Shown: positions 1-8,508 of the stretch, in pieces
Layout of the letters: every line of letters starts with the position of its first letter
Position numbering within the stretch: the stretch's first letter is position 1
From: Actinomadura sp. CNU-125
GTDB taxonomy: Bacteria > Actinomycetota > Actinomycetes > Streptosporangiales > Streptosporangiaceae
Assembly: GCF_001942465.1 (NCBI RefSeq)
Contig: NZ_MKJY01000582.1
Coordinates: forward strand, 1 to 35,319
Direction of reading: 5' to 3'
Length of the DNA stretch: 35,319 bases
Notes under the pieces: generated by a model
What the model saw: the letters and a program-made list of their open reading frames with translations, nothing else
Told to the model about the DNA's origin: nothing
Databases searched by the model: none
Translations under genes and position numbers: made by a program

Positions 1-795
1 CACGGGGCGGCGGGCGCCGGGCGCGGCGGCGCGGATCGGCACGACGCTCACGCCCGCGGCCTCGGCGGCGTCGCGGACGGTCCGGTACGCGTGCCGGGTC
101 GCCGTCGCGCCCAGTTCCGGCGGCAGGTCGCACCTCGCGGTGGCGAACCGCTGCTGGAACGGCGGCCACCCGCGGACGATCGGCGCGCGCGGGGTGCCGA
201 GCGCGGACCAGAACCACAGCCAGCGTTCGGCGTCGAAGGTTTCGAGTTCGAACCGGACCCCGTCGGACGAGCGGAACGGCGGCGTCCGCGCGGGCCCCGG
301 GGAGGACGGACGGTCCGCGCCCGGTTCGGCGGTCGCGACGGCGACGTACTGCGTGAGCGCGAGGGCCGCGGCCTGCGCGACGGACGTGGTGGCGGCGACG
401 TCCGTGCGGCCGTGCAGGGCGGCGAGGGCGCCGGCGGTGAACGCCTGCGCGGCGAGGACCCCGGCGCACACGGACGCGTAGTCGATCGGCAGGACGCGGG
501 GGCCGCCGCGCGCCCGTCCGTGGACCTGCATGATGCCGCAGGCGGCCTGCACGTCGTGTTCGCCGTCCATCGGCACCCGCACGGGCCCGGACCAGCCGAT
601 CGCGCACTCGGGCAGCACCCCGGGAAACGGGAGGCGGACGGCGGCGAGCCGTCCGGCCGGCGCATCCGGCGGGGCCGCGCCGCCGTCCTCGATCGTGCAG
701 CCGAGCGCGCGGAGCCGGGCGGACGCGACGCGCAGCGCGAGGGAGCCGCCGGAGGCGCGGACGGTCGTCCCGGCCAGCGGTCGTGTCACGTCCAT
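1..795 (-). CDS. Family III CoA-transferase (CaiB/BaiF-like), partial at the left edge
   Basis: The C-terminal part lies beyond position 1. The start is the ATG at 795, which overlaps the end of the upstream ligase by ten bases. The N-terminus reads MDVTRPLAGTTVRASGGSLA, like the PLAG opening of CaiB/BaiF proteins. About residues 67-110 carry the family pattern IGWSGP, then QAACGIMQVHG, then LPIDYASV; Asp105 in PIDY sits where the catalytic Asp of formyl-CoA transferase lies. Such enzymes move CoA between carboxylic acids through an acyl-aspartyl intermediate in the cytoplasm. Together with the coupled adenylating ligase it probably activates or passes on an acyl group in this pathway. The N-terminal Rossmann part looks shortened against typical 400-residue members. 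The family is fairly sure; the substrate is unknown. Confidence 0.7.
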   Translation of the reverse strand, partial: MDVTRPLAGTTVRASGGSLALRVASARLRALGCTIEDGGAAPPDAPAGRLAAVRLPFPGVLPECAIGWSGPVRVPMDGEHDVQAACGIMQVHGRARGGPRVLPIDYASVCAGVLAAQAFTAGALAALHGRTDVAATTSVAQAAALALTQYVAVATAEPGADRPSSPGPARTPPFRSSDGVRFELETFDAERWLWFWSALGTPRAPIVRGWPPFQQRFATARCDLPPELGATATRHAYRTVRDAAEAAGVSVVPIRAAAPGARRPV

Positions 796-2389
796 CGGCC
801 CGTCCCGTAGGTCTCGGGGGCGAGGCCGAGCCGTTCGCGCAGGACCGCGCGGCGCACCTTGCCGGTGCCGGTGCGCGGCACGTCGTCCCACTTCAGGACG
901 GCCGGTTCGGCGAGTTCGGGCAGGTCGGCGGTCGCTTCGCGCCAGCGGACGGGGTCGAGGGGCGCGTCGGCGACGACGACGGGCAGGGACGGCCCGCCGG
1001 GGACGCTGAGCACGACGCATTCGACGACGTCGGCAGCCGGTCCTCGATGACGTCTTCGAGTTCGGTGCCGCTGCCTTCGGGGACGGCGTCGGCCTCCCGG
1101 TCGAGGAGGAGGAGCCGCCCGTCGCGGGTGCGGACGCCGATGTCGCCGGTCATGAACCAGCGGCCCGCGCGTTTGCCCTCGAACCGCGCCCGCTCCCCCA
1201 CGTACCCGTCCGCGAGCGCGCGGGTGGCGCAGACGACGAGCCCGGGGGTGCCGCGCGGCACGGGCCGCAGCGTGTCGCGGTCGAGGACGCGCAGCCGGGT
1301 GCGGCCGGGGACGGGACGGCCGAGGTCGCGGGTGGTCGGATGCCGCTGGTGTTCGGCGGCGAGGGCGCGGCGGGTGAGGAACCGGAAGGTCAGCGGGCCG
1401 GTCTCGCTCTGCCCCCAGCCTTGCAGCCAGACGGGACGGGCGTGCCGCGTGGCGCCGAGGAAGGTGCGGACGGTCGGCGGGTGCACGGCGTCGAACGTGC
1501 TGACGAACAGCCGCACCCGGTCGAAGGGGTGGTCGTCGCCGCGCGCCCGGGACCGCCACCGGACGAACGTGGCGGGCTGGGCCTCGACGACGGTGGGCCG
1601 GTGCCGGTCGAGCAGCGGACCGGCCTCGGCCCAGTCGGACGAGGGGAGGGCGAGGAGTTCGCGGGGGCCGTGGGTCAGCGCGACGGCCGTCCAGGCGAGC
1701 GCGCGGCCGTGCACGAACGAGAACGATCCGGCGAGCACGTCGTCGGGGCGGGCGGACAGCAGCGGCCAGCGGCGCGCCTCGAACCCGGCGAGGCGGCGCA
1801 GCAGGGTCCGGGTGGTGTGCGTGACGAGCTTGGGCACCCCGGTGGTGCCGGACGTGTGCATGATCGCCAGCGGGTGGTCGACGGGCGGCCGGTGGGGGGC
1901 GGGGACGGGCGCGCCGCGCACGTCGTCGAGCGTGAGGGCGGTCGCGGAGTCGCCGTCGAGGAGGAGCGTGCGGGCGGCGCGGGACTCGGGCGCGCCGCCC
2001 GCCGACCAGCTCGCGGCGAGCCGCGCCGAGTCGGTGACGAGCAGCGCCGGGCCGAGGCGTTCGAGGAGGGTGTCGAGCGTGTCGGCGTCGAGGTGGGCGG
2101 ACAGGAGTGCGGGGACGGCGCCGATGCGGGCGGCGGCGCAGGCGAGCAGGACCGTGTCCCAGTGGTCGCGTTTCGCGATCGCGACCCGGTCGCCGTGCCC
2201 GGCCCCGGCGGCGGCCAGCCAGCCGGACGCGGCCCGCACGAGCCGGGCGAGCGCGGGCGGGTCGAGGGCGGTGCCGAGCGCGGGCGCGATGTCGAGCGGA
2301 CGGCCGAGGTGCACGACCGTCGAGCCGCCGCGGTCGGCGAGGTCGTCGAACAGCGTGCCCAGCTCGATGCGCTTGCCGAACGGGATCAT
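786..2389 (-). CDS. AMP-dependent acyl-CoA/acyl-ACP ligase (ANL superfamily), one suspected frame break
   Basis: The ATG at 2389 is preceded by AGGAGG and overlaps the stop of the upstream FAD gene (ATGA). The ANL motifs are present in order: the phosphate loop MHTSGTTGVPKLV, GWGQSETGP, TGDIGVRTRDGR, and the C-terminal PRTGTGKVRR with the catalytic lysine. The enzyme should adenylate a carboxylic acid and load it on CoA or a carrier protein. No carrier-protein gene is visible, so CoA is the simpler guess. Near 1040 the frame changes after EDVIEDRLP. Adding one base to the CTGCCGAC stretch restores EDRLPDVVECVV and a normal C-terminal domain ending in TYGTGRWT. A sequencing indel is likelier than a pseudogene because both halves are well conserved. 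About 535 residues when repaired. Confidence 0.85.
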
Positions 2390-3810
2390 CGGCTCGCCTC
2401 CTGTCGTGGATGGGGGGATAAGGCGTCGCCGAGCCCGTCGCCGAGACCGTCGCCGAGCCCGTCGGCGAGGACCGCGGTCGCCGGTCAGGTGGGCGACGAC
2501 GCGCGCGGCGGCCGTCCCGCCGGACGCGACGGCGCCCTCGCTGCACGGGCGCAGCACCGTCCAGTCGCCCGCGTACTCGACGGCCGCGACGGGACGGCGC
2601 GCGAACGCGGCGCGCAGCCGCAGCGCGCGCGGCGCCGCCTCCGGCAGCCCGTACCGGAACCGGGACACCCGGACATGCTCGACATGCCGGGAAAGGCCGG
2701 GGACGAACCGTTCGGCGCGGGCGAGCAGCCGGTTCGTCACCGCATCGTCGGGCGCGCCGACGAGTTCGGCGGTGCCGGCGCGGCTGATCGTGATCAGCGA
2801 CAGCAGCCCGCGCCCGCCGGGCGCCCGGCCGGGATGCTTGTGGTGGTCGGCGGTGATGACGCCGAGCAGGGGGTCCTCGGCGGACGGGACGAGCGTCGCG
2901 AACCGGGGCCGGGCGCCGCGCGGCGCCAGCGGACGGTCCAGGACGAGGCTGACGCGCAGCATCGGCGCGTACCCGCTCGCCCGCAGGAACTCGCGGTCGG
3001 CGGGCGGCGCGTCCGGGTACAGCCGGGCCGCGACGGGCGCGGGGACGGCGAGCACCGCGGCCCGCGCCGTCACGGTCTCGCGCGGCGACTCCAGCCGGAC
3101 GGGCCCGGGCCCGTTCGTCACCCGCGTCACGGGGAGCCGAGGACGACGTCGAGCCGGTCGGCGAGGGCGCGCGCCAGCGTGTCCATCCCGTCGCGGTAGG
3201 TGCGCCAGCCGCCCGTCCCGCCGGACGTCGCCAGGTGCGCGGCGAACGGGGCGGCGGCGGACCGTCCGGGGTCCCAGCCGAAGAACCCGGCGACGAGCGG
3301 CTCGACGAGGTATCCGCGCAGGTCGCGATGGTACGGGCGGACGAGTTCGGCGACCGTCGCCGCGCCGAGCGAGGTGTGTTCGGGGCGCTGCGGGTCGAGG
3401 TCGCCGAACCGGGCGAGCCGCGCCTGGAGCCGCACCAGGTCGAGGCGGGCGCGGACCGGCAGGCCCGCCCCGGTGAGCAGCCCAAGGGGACGCCCGACGT
3501 GCGGGCGGGTGCGGCCGCCGCGCCACACGGCGAGCGCGTCCGGCACGCGCGGGACGGCGGCGGGGTCGGCGTCGAGGCCGAGCGCGGAGATCAGCCGCCA
3601 CGTCGCCGGGTACGCGGGCCGGTCCGGGAACATCTCGGCGCCGATGTCGATCAGGCAGCCGTGCTCGCGGACCGTCCGCATCCGCCCGCCGACGGCGTCC
3701 GCGGCCTCCAGCACCCGGACCGTCCGGCCCGTCGCGGCGAGCGCGTGCGCGGCGGCCAGCCCGGCGGGTCCCGCACCGACGACGGCGACGTCGACGTCCA
3801 CGTCGGTCAC
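2386..3810 (-). CDS. FAD-dependent amine oxidase / protoporphyrinogen-oxidase-like flavoenzyme, frame broken
   Basis: The GTG at 3810 overlaps the UbiA stop (GTGA). The N-terminus has the dinucleotide fold VAVVGAGPAGLAAAHAL followed by the GGRMRT motif. The C-terminus has the FAD-closing pattern EYAGDW...EGAVASGGTAAA. Such enzymes oxidise or desaturate amines, porphyrinogens or isoprenoids; next to a UbiA prenyltransferase a prenylated or carotenoid-like substrate is possible. There is a frame change near 3131: the first part ends VVLGSP and stops, and one added G gives VLGSPVTRVTNG. A second frame problem lies near 2470-2485, because the main frame has no stop before the ligase. In the alternative frame the protein ends with a GLGD repeat and a TGA overlapping the ligase ATG. 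About 475 residues if both are repaired. Confidence 0.75.
2409..2462 (-). repeat. Three imperfect 12-bp tandem units in the FAD gene tail
   Basis: On the minus strand the unit CTCGGCGACGG(G/T) repeats three times just before the ligase ribosome binding site. In the frame that ends in the coupling ATGA it encodes GLGDGLGDGLGDAL. In the frame carried over from the FAD domain it encodes an Arg-rich string. Repeat slippage here could explain the lost stop codon. Confidence 0.6.
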
Positions 3811-4776
3811 GACACGGTCCCGGACGCGACCAGGTTCGCGGCGATCAGCAGCGCGACGGTGCCGCGGTGGGCGTGGATGGCGATCCGGCGGGCCCGCAGG
3901 ATGTCGCCCCGGAACCCGATCACGAGGTGCGCCAGCCGCATCGCCACGACCGGGAGCAGCACCGCCGGGAACCACCACGGCGCGGCCCCCGCCGACCGAC
4001 CCGGCGATCAGCAGCACCAGCGCGCCGGTCGCCGCGGCGACGAACGCGCGGTGCGTCCGGGCCGACACCAGCGTCGCGACGGTGATCCGCCCGGCGGCGC
4101 GGTCGCCGTCGGCGTCGTTGGTGTTGGAGTACAGGCCGAACAGCATCGGCCCCGCCCCGAACACCACCGCCTGGACGAGCACGAACGCGGGCGCCGCACC
4201 GGTCAGCAGCGCGTACGGGACGAGCGTCCAGCCGATCCCGAGCCCGATCAGGAAGAGCTCCTGGAACCCGCGGTAGCTGATCTTCAGCCCCCACGAGTAC
4301 TGCACCGACGCGGCGGCGCACACCGCCGCGAGGACCGCCGCCCACACCGGACGGTGCGGCGCCGCGACCACGGCGGCCGCCCACAGCGCCGTCCCGATCG
4401 CCGTCGCCGCCCACGCGAACCGCAGCGCCTGCGGCTCGGTGAGGGTGCCCGCGACGAGCGGCTTGCGGTGCAGCCGGCGGCGGGCCGCGTCGGACCCGTA
4501 GTTCGCGGCGTCGCTCCCGTCGCGGAACCCGGTGATGTCGTCGAAGCCGACCATGGCGGCCACGACGACGACCTCCGCGAGCAGCACGAGGCCGAGCAGC
4601 CCGAACGTCGCGGCGTCCCAGCGGACGGCCGGGACGAGCAGCGCCCAGACGAGCGGGAGGCCGAGGTAGTAGTCGTAGATGTCGAGTTTGGCCAGCCGCG
4701 CGTAGGCGGCGAGGCCGCCGCGCACGCCGCCCGGGACGGGCGCGTCCGTCCGGGCGAGGGCCGTCTGGTGCGTCAT
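3807..4776 (-). CDS. UbiA-family membrane prenyltransferase, one suspected indel
   Basis: The start is the ATG at 4776, overlapping the aminotransferase stop (TGATG). The protein is strongly hydrophobic with about eight or nine membrane segments. It has two acidic motifs on cytoplasmic loops as in UbiA enzymes: FDDITGFRDGSD near residue 80 and NTNDADGDRAAG near residue 205. These bind Mg2+ and the prenyl diphosphate. The reaction would be prenyl transfer to a small acceptor at the membrane. The frame breaks at the five-C run at 3986-3990. Removing one base turns it into GGAAPWWFPAVLLP and restores the last helices, ending ASGTVS with a stop that overlaps the next start. About 322 residues when repaired. 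Acceptor and donor cannot be told from sequence. Confidence 0.82.
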
Positions 4777-5984
4777 CACCGCTCCCGGTTCGTGTCGGTG
4801 CAGATATAGGTGTCGGCGAACGCGTGGACGGCGTCCGCGATGTGCTCGGCCTGGGCGTCGGTCAGGTGGGGGTAGAGCGGCAGCGAGAGGTTGCGGCGGG
4901 CGGCGGAGGCGGCGTTCGGCCACCCCGCCCCGGGCCCGGCCGCGGCGTGCGGGGCGAACGCGGGCTGGGCGGGCAGCGGGCGCGGGTAGTAGACGTGCGA
5001 GGCGATCCCGCGCGCGGCCAGGTGGTCGCGCAGCTCGTCCCGCCGGTCCGTCAGGACCGTGTACACGTAGTGGAAGCGGCCGTCGCCGCCGACCGGCGGC
5101 GCGACCAGGCCGCGGTCGGCGAGCGGCGCGAACCGGCGCGAGTAGTACGCGGAGATCTCGGCGCGGCGCGCCAGCCGCCCGTCCAGTCCGGGCAGCCGGT
5201 GGAGCTGGAAGAGGGCCATGACCTCGTCGAACCGGCTGTTGTGGCCGACGCGGTGGTGGACGAACCGGTGGGCGCCGTCCTGCCCGTGGTTGCGCAGCAT
5301 CCGGACGGCCTCGCCCAGTTCGGCGTCGCGGGTGATGGCGACGCCGCCCTCCCCCGGCATCCCGAACGTCTTGACCTGGACGAACGAGTACACGCCCGCG
5401 TCGCCCCAGCAGCCCGCCGGACGCCCGCGCAGCGTGCCGCCCTGCGCGAGCGCCGAGTCCTCGATCAGCCGCAGGCCGTACCGGTCGGCGAGGTCGCGGA
5501 ACGCGGGCATGTCCGCCATCACGGAGAACATGTGCGCGGGCAGGAGCGCCCGCGTGCGCGGCCCGATCAGCGCCTCGGCGGCCGCCGGGTCGATCGTGAG
5601 CCGCAGCGGGTCGATGTCGGCGAACACGGGACGGGCGCCGGCGTCCAAGACGGTCGCGGCGAGCGGCGCGCACCCGAACGCGGGCACCACGACCTCGTCG
5701 CCCGGCCCGATGTCCATCGCCGCGAGGAGCAGCGACAGCGCGGACGTCCCGCTGGAACACGCGACGACGTCCCCGGCCGCCCCGGCGGTCGCGGCCGTCA
5801 GACGGGAGCGGAGCGCGCGTTCGAGGGCCGCGGTGTGCTCGCCGAGGATGAACTTCTGCGCCGTCCCGGTGCCGATGGCGCGGACGGCGTCCAGCAGGGC
5901 TTCGCGGTCGCCGTCGAACAGGTCGGGCGGGAAGAACGGGATGGTCGTGGCGGCGGCGTCGGCGGCGATCGGTGGGGCGGTCAA
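4776..5984 (-). CDS. DegT/DnrJ/EryC1-type PLP aminotransferase (second of a pair)
   Basis: The start is a TTG at 5984 that overlaps the stop of the upstream aminotransferase (TTGA), with GGAAGGAGAA just before it. The protein has 402 residues. The PLP lysine is Lys205 in SFVQVKTFGMPGEGG; CSSGTSALSLLL and LIEDSALA are the other fold-type I landmarks. The family transfers an amino group, usually from Glu or Gln, to a keto sugar or keto cyclitol. No nucleotide-sugar synthesis gene is nearby, so a free or phosphorylated keto sugar or inosose is as likely as an NDP-sugar. The two paired enzymes are clearly different from each other, so they probably aminate two positions or substrates rather than being a recent duplication. 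Confidence 0.9.
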   Translation of the reverse strand: MTAPPIAADAAATTIPFFPPDLFDGDREALLDAVRAIGTGTAQKFILGEHTAALERALRSRLTAATAGAAGDVVACSSGTSALSLLLAAMDIGPGDEVVVPAFGCAPLAATVLDAGARPVFADIDPLRLTIDPAAAEALIGPRTRALLPAHMFSVMADMPAFRDLADRYGLRLIEDSALAQGGTLRGRPAGCWGDAGVYSFVQVKTFGMPGEGGVAITRDAELGEAVRMLRNHGQDGAHRFVHHRVGHNSRFDEVMALFQLHRLPGLDGRLARRAEISAYYSRRFAPLADRGLVAPPVGGDGRFHYVYTVLTDRRDELRDHLAARGIASHVYYPRPLPAQPAFAPHAAAGPGAGWPNAASAARRNLSLPLYPHLTDAQAEHIADAVHAFADTYICTDTNRER

Positions 5985-7168
5985 CGGGGCGTTCTCCTTC
6001 CGGCGTAGAAGGCTTCGATCTCGTCGCAGACGCGGTCGGCGTGCGCGTCCGGCAGGTCGGGATAGAGCGGGAGCGCGAGGGCGGCGGCGCACGCGGCCTC
6101 CGCGCGGGGGAAGTCGCCCGTCCGGTGCCCGAGGTGCGCGAAGCACGGCTGCAGGTGCAGCGGCCGCGGGTAGTAGACCTCGGTGCCGACGCCCCGGGCG
6201 GCGAGGTGCGCGGCGAGCGCGTCGCGTTCGTCGGCCTCGACGAGGTAGACGTAGACGACGCGTCCGGTGCCGGGGTGCGGCGGGACGTCCCCGGGCACCC
6301 GGCGCACCCCGGGCACGTCGCGGAGCCGCGCGTCGTAGCGGGCGGCGAGTTCGGCCCGCCGCGCGATGTCGGCGTCGAGCCGGGCGAGCTTGCCGAGCAG
6401 GACGGCCGCCTGCACGTCGTCCATCTTGCTGTTGCGGCCCGGCAGGACGGTCGGGTTGGAGATGGCGGGAAAGTCGTCGAGGGTGCGCCCGCCGCGCCCG
6501 TGGTGGCACAGCATCCGGACGGCCTCGGCGACCGCGCCGTCGTCGGTCAGCACCGCGCCGCCGTCGCCGATCGCGCCGAGGGTCTTGGCGGGGAAGAACG
6601 ACAGGACGCCGCCCGCGCCGTGCAGCCCGGCGTGCGCGCCGTCGGCCCGCATGCCGATGGCCTCGGCGCTGTCCTCGACGAGCGTGAGGCCGTGCCGCCG
6701 CGCGACCCCGGCGACGCCGCGCAGGTCGGCGGTCCGGTCGAAGAGATGCACCGGCATGATCATCCGGGTGCGGGCGGTGACCGCGGCGTCCGCCGCCGCC
6801 GGATCGATGCCGTGCCCGCCCGCCTCGATGTCGGCGAACACCGGGACGCCCCCGGCGAGCGCGACCGACGACGCCGTCGCGATGAACGAGTACGCGGGGA
6901 CGATCACCTCGTCGCCCGGCCGCAGCCCGACGGCGCGCAGCAGCAGGACGAGCGCGTCCGTCCCCGAGTTCACCGCCACGACATGCCGCGCGCCGGTCCA
7001 TTGTTCGAGGGCGCGTTCGAGTTCGGCGACCTTCGCGCCGTGCGAGAACTTGCCGTTGTCGAGGACGTCGATCAGATGTCTTCGAATGCCGCCCCATTCG
7101 GCGCCGAACGTCGCCGCCTGGGTGAAGAACGGAATGGATTGCCCGGTCGAGCTCGTCGTCGTCTGCAC
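5981..7168 (-). CDS. DegT/DnrJ/EryC1-type PLP aminotransferase (first of a pair)
   Basis: The PLP lysine is in FFPAKTLGAIGDGG. VNSGTDALVLLL, the LVEDSAEAIG loop and the YYPRPLHLQP C-terminal motif fit sugar aminotransferases that act on keto sugars. From the GTG at 7168 the protein has 395 residues and begins VQTTTSSTGQSIPFF, preceded by a weak GGGGAAA. The frame stays open to an ATG at 7228, but that codon lies in the loop of a perfect 14-bp inverted repeat, so I prefer 7168. A GTG at 7180 is also possible. This gene heads the second half of the operon, translationally coupled to the next aminotransferase by a 4-base overlap. Confidence 0.88.
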   Translation of the reverse strand: MQTTTSSTGQSIPFFTQAATFGAEWGGIRRHLIDVLDNGKFSHGAKVAELERALEQWTGARHVVAVNSGTDALVLLLRAVGLRPGDEVIVPAYSFIATASSVALAGGVPVFADIEAGGHGIDPAAADAAVTARTRMIMPVHLFDRTADLRGVAGVARRHGLTLVEDSAEAIGMRADGAHAGLHGAGGVLSFFPAKTLGAIGDGGAVLTDDGAVAEAVRMLCHHGRGGRTLDDFPAISNPTVLPGRNSKMDDVQAAVLLGKLARLDADIARRAELAARYDARLRDVPGVRRVPGDVPPHPGTGRVVYVYLVEADERDALAAHLAARGVGTEVYYPRPLHLQPCFAHLGHRTGDFPRAEAACAAALALPLYPDLPDAHADRVCDEIEAFYAGRRTPR

Positions 7169-7201
7169 GTTTCCCCGCACGTTCGAGAGGCGGCGGCGGA
7201 A

Positions 7202-7253
7202 CCGTCCGGGAGAACACCGGCAGCCCATTTAGGTGCGGCGTTCTCCCGGACGG
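7202..7253 (-). terminator. Perfect 14-bp inverted repeat between the EF-hand and aminotransferase genes
   Basis: CCGTCCGGGAGAAC at 7202-7215 pairs exactly with GTTCTCCCGGACGG at 7240-7253, with a 24-base loop. It lies after the EF-hand stop and before the preferred aminotransferase start. It could be a factor-independent terminator or attenuator, although there is no U tract, or an operator. The loop contains an ATG in the aminotransferase frame, so an mRNA hairpin that hides a start is another possibility. Confidence 0.6.
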
Positions 7254-7305
7254 CCCGTCATTTCCGGGACGCCCGGCCGGCGACCGGGCGCTCAGCGGCC
7301 GGGGG

Positions 7306-7833
7306 TCAGCGGCCGAGCAGCGGGATGTCGTTGCGGCCGAGGTGGTAGTCGCGCACCGCGTTCACCAACTCGTCCACCGACAGCTTCCCGCTGCCGTCGG
7401 TGTCGAGCTGGCGGAACGCGCTGTCGGCCACCTCGGGGCTCAGCCCGATCGCGGCGAACCAGCCGTGCATCTCCGCCGGGGTGATCTCGCCGTCGCCGCT
7501 CTTGTCGAGGACCGTGACGATCCCCTGGATGGTCGGCTTGACCACGGCGGCGAACCCCGCGTCGCCCTTGCCGATGATCTCCTGCTCGGCGACCTGCAGG
7601 AACTGCTGCCGGCTCATCTTGTCGGTCCCGGCCGCGCCCGCGAGCGCGTCGAACATGCCGAGGTAGGCGTCCTTGAGCCCGTCCGCCTCCGGGGTGCCCT
7701 GCGCGCCCAGCCGGGCGATGATGTCGTCGGCCTCGCGCTCGAAGTCGGCCCGCTCGATGGTGCCGTTGCCGTTGCTGTCCCACAGCCGGAACCGCTCTTC
7801 CAGGCGGTTCTCCTGCTTGGTGGCCATGACCAT
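7306..7833 (-). CDS. EF-hand calcium-binding protein (calerythrin-like)
   Basis: This is a 175-residue soluble protein. The ATG at 7833 follows GGAAAGGAAGG; an ATG at 7827 (MATK) is a close alternative. Canonical calcium loops are DSNGNGTIERADFE near residue 20, DKSGDGEITPAEMH near 110 and DTDGSGKLSVDELV near 145. A degenerate loop without the Asp pattern lies near residue 65. This layout of four EF-hands with one inactive is typical of actinomycete calerythrin-like proteins, which buffer or sense cytoplasmic Ca2+. It sits between the two halves of the biosynthetic operon but has no start/stop overlaps with them and is followed by a strong hairpin, so it may be an independent unit. Confidence 0.9.
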   Translation of the reverse strand: MVMATKQENRLEERFRLWDSNGNGTIERADFEREADDIIARLGAQGTPEADGLKDAYLGMFDALAGAAGTDKMSRQQFLQVAEQEIIGKGDAGFAAVVKPTIQGIVTVLDKSGDGEITPAEMHGWFAAIGLSPEVADSAFRQLDTDGSGKLSVDELVNAVRDYHLGRNDIPLLGR

Positions 7834-8085
7834 TGGACCTTCCTTTCCGCATCCTCCGCACGGGATGCGAACAGTCGAATCGGGATTCTGCGAGGGGGCG
7901 AATCCTGCACCCGGTCTCACACCACTGAGATTGCCTATTTCCGTCGGCGAAAACCATGCTGCGAAGGTAAGGACCACATATCTCCGTGATGAATTCACAC
8001 CTCCCCCGGACCACTTTTCAATTTGGGCATGCGGCGGCCGAAGCAGTTACAGAATTCGGTCATTTACCGATACGTCGGCCGGTGT
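7834..8085. other. Intergenic region between the small conserved gene and the EF-hand gene
   Basis: No gene is seen here. This stretch is richer in A/T than its surroundings and should hold the EF-hand promoter on the minus strand. It contains an inverted repeat GGATTC (7883-7888) / GAATCC (7900-7905) and a second one GCATCC (7849-7854) / GGATGC (7863-7868) close to the ribosome binding site. These may be operators or leader hairpins. I could not pick a convincing -35/-10 pair. Confidence 0.4.
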
Positions 8086-8508
8086 TCAGCGCGGCGGGCG
8101 GCCCTGCCGGAACACGAGCCGTTCCTCCGGCGCCAGCCCCAGCCCGCCCCCGCTGCGCGGCGGCCCCTGGTCGGCCCGGACGAGCACGTTGTAGTGGTTC
8201 GGCAGGTGGCAGCCGTCGAAGCCGAGGAGCACCCCGATCCGGCGGTCGCCGATCCACAGCTCGTCCCCGCGGTCCAGGACGCCCGCCGCGCCGATCTCCG
8301 CGAACCCGAGGAACGCGACCCGGTCGATCCGTGCCCCCGCGGCGGTCTCGGTGTGGTCGGTCGCCACCAGCTCGTGCACCTCGCCCGCCCGCACGCAGCG
8401 GCTCGCGAACGGTTCGAGGCGCATCCCGCGATCCGTCCGCGAATGCGTCAGCACCTTCACCAGCGTCGCCCGCACCGCCCGTTTCGCCCCGTCCTCGTCA
8501 GGGTTCAT
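8086..8508 (-). CDS. Small conserved protein of unknown function
   Basis: This 140-residue protein starts at the ATG at 8508, which overlaps the dehydrogenase stop (ATGA). It is soluble, with no signal peptide or membrane segment. It begins MNPDEDGAKRAVRATLVKVL and carries FASRCVRAGEVHELV, a block GDELWIGDRRIGVLLGFDGC and HLPNHYNVLV. The last block reads like a short beta-barrel domain binding a small ligand, but that is a guess. I do not recognise a family with confidence; from memory it may be a DUF6917-type protein, unchecked. It is the last gene of the first half of the operon, and its tight coupling to the Gfo/Idh enzyme suggests it works in the same pathway. Confidence 0.75.
   Translation of the reverse strand: MNPDEDGAKRAVRATLVKVLTHSRTDRGMRLEPFASRCVRAGEVHELVATDHTETAAGARIDRVAFLGFAEIGAAGVLDRGDELWIGDRRIGVLLGFDGCHLPNHYNVLVRADQGPPRSGGGLGLAPEERLVFRQGRPPR

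Noticed and set aside
2400..2470. A real fusion of the FAD enzyme with the ligase
   Set aside because: The ligase has its own AGGAGG and ATG, and an alternative frame gives an ATGA overlap like other junctions here; an indel in the 12-bp repeats is simpler.
783..3476. Long plus-strand open frame of almost 900 codons opposite the ligase and FAD genes
   Set aside because: It is Arg/Ser/Pro-rich without any domain, and the opposite strand has clear ANL and FAD motifs. High GC keeps all frames open.
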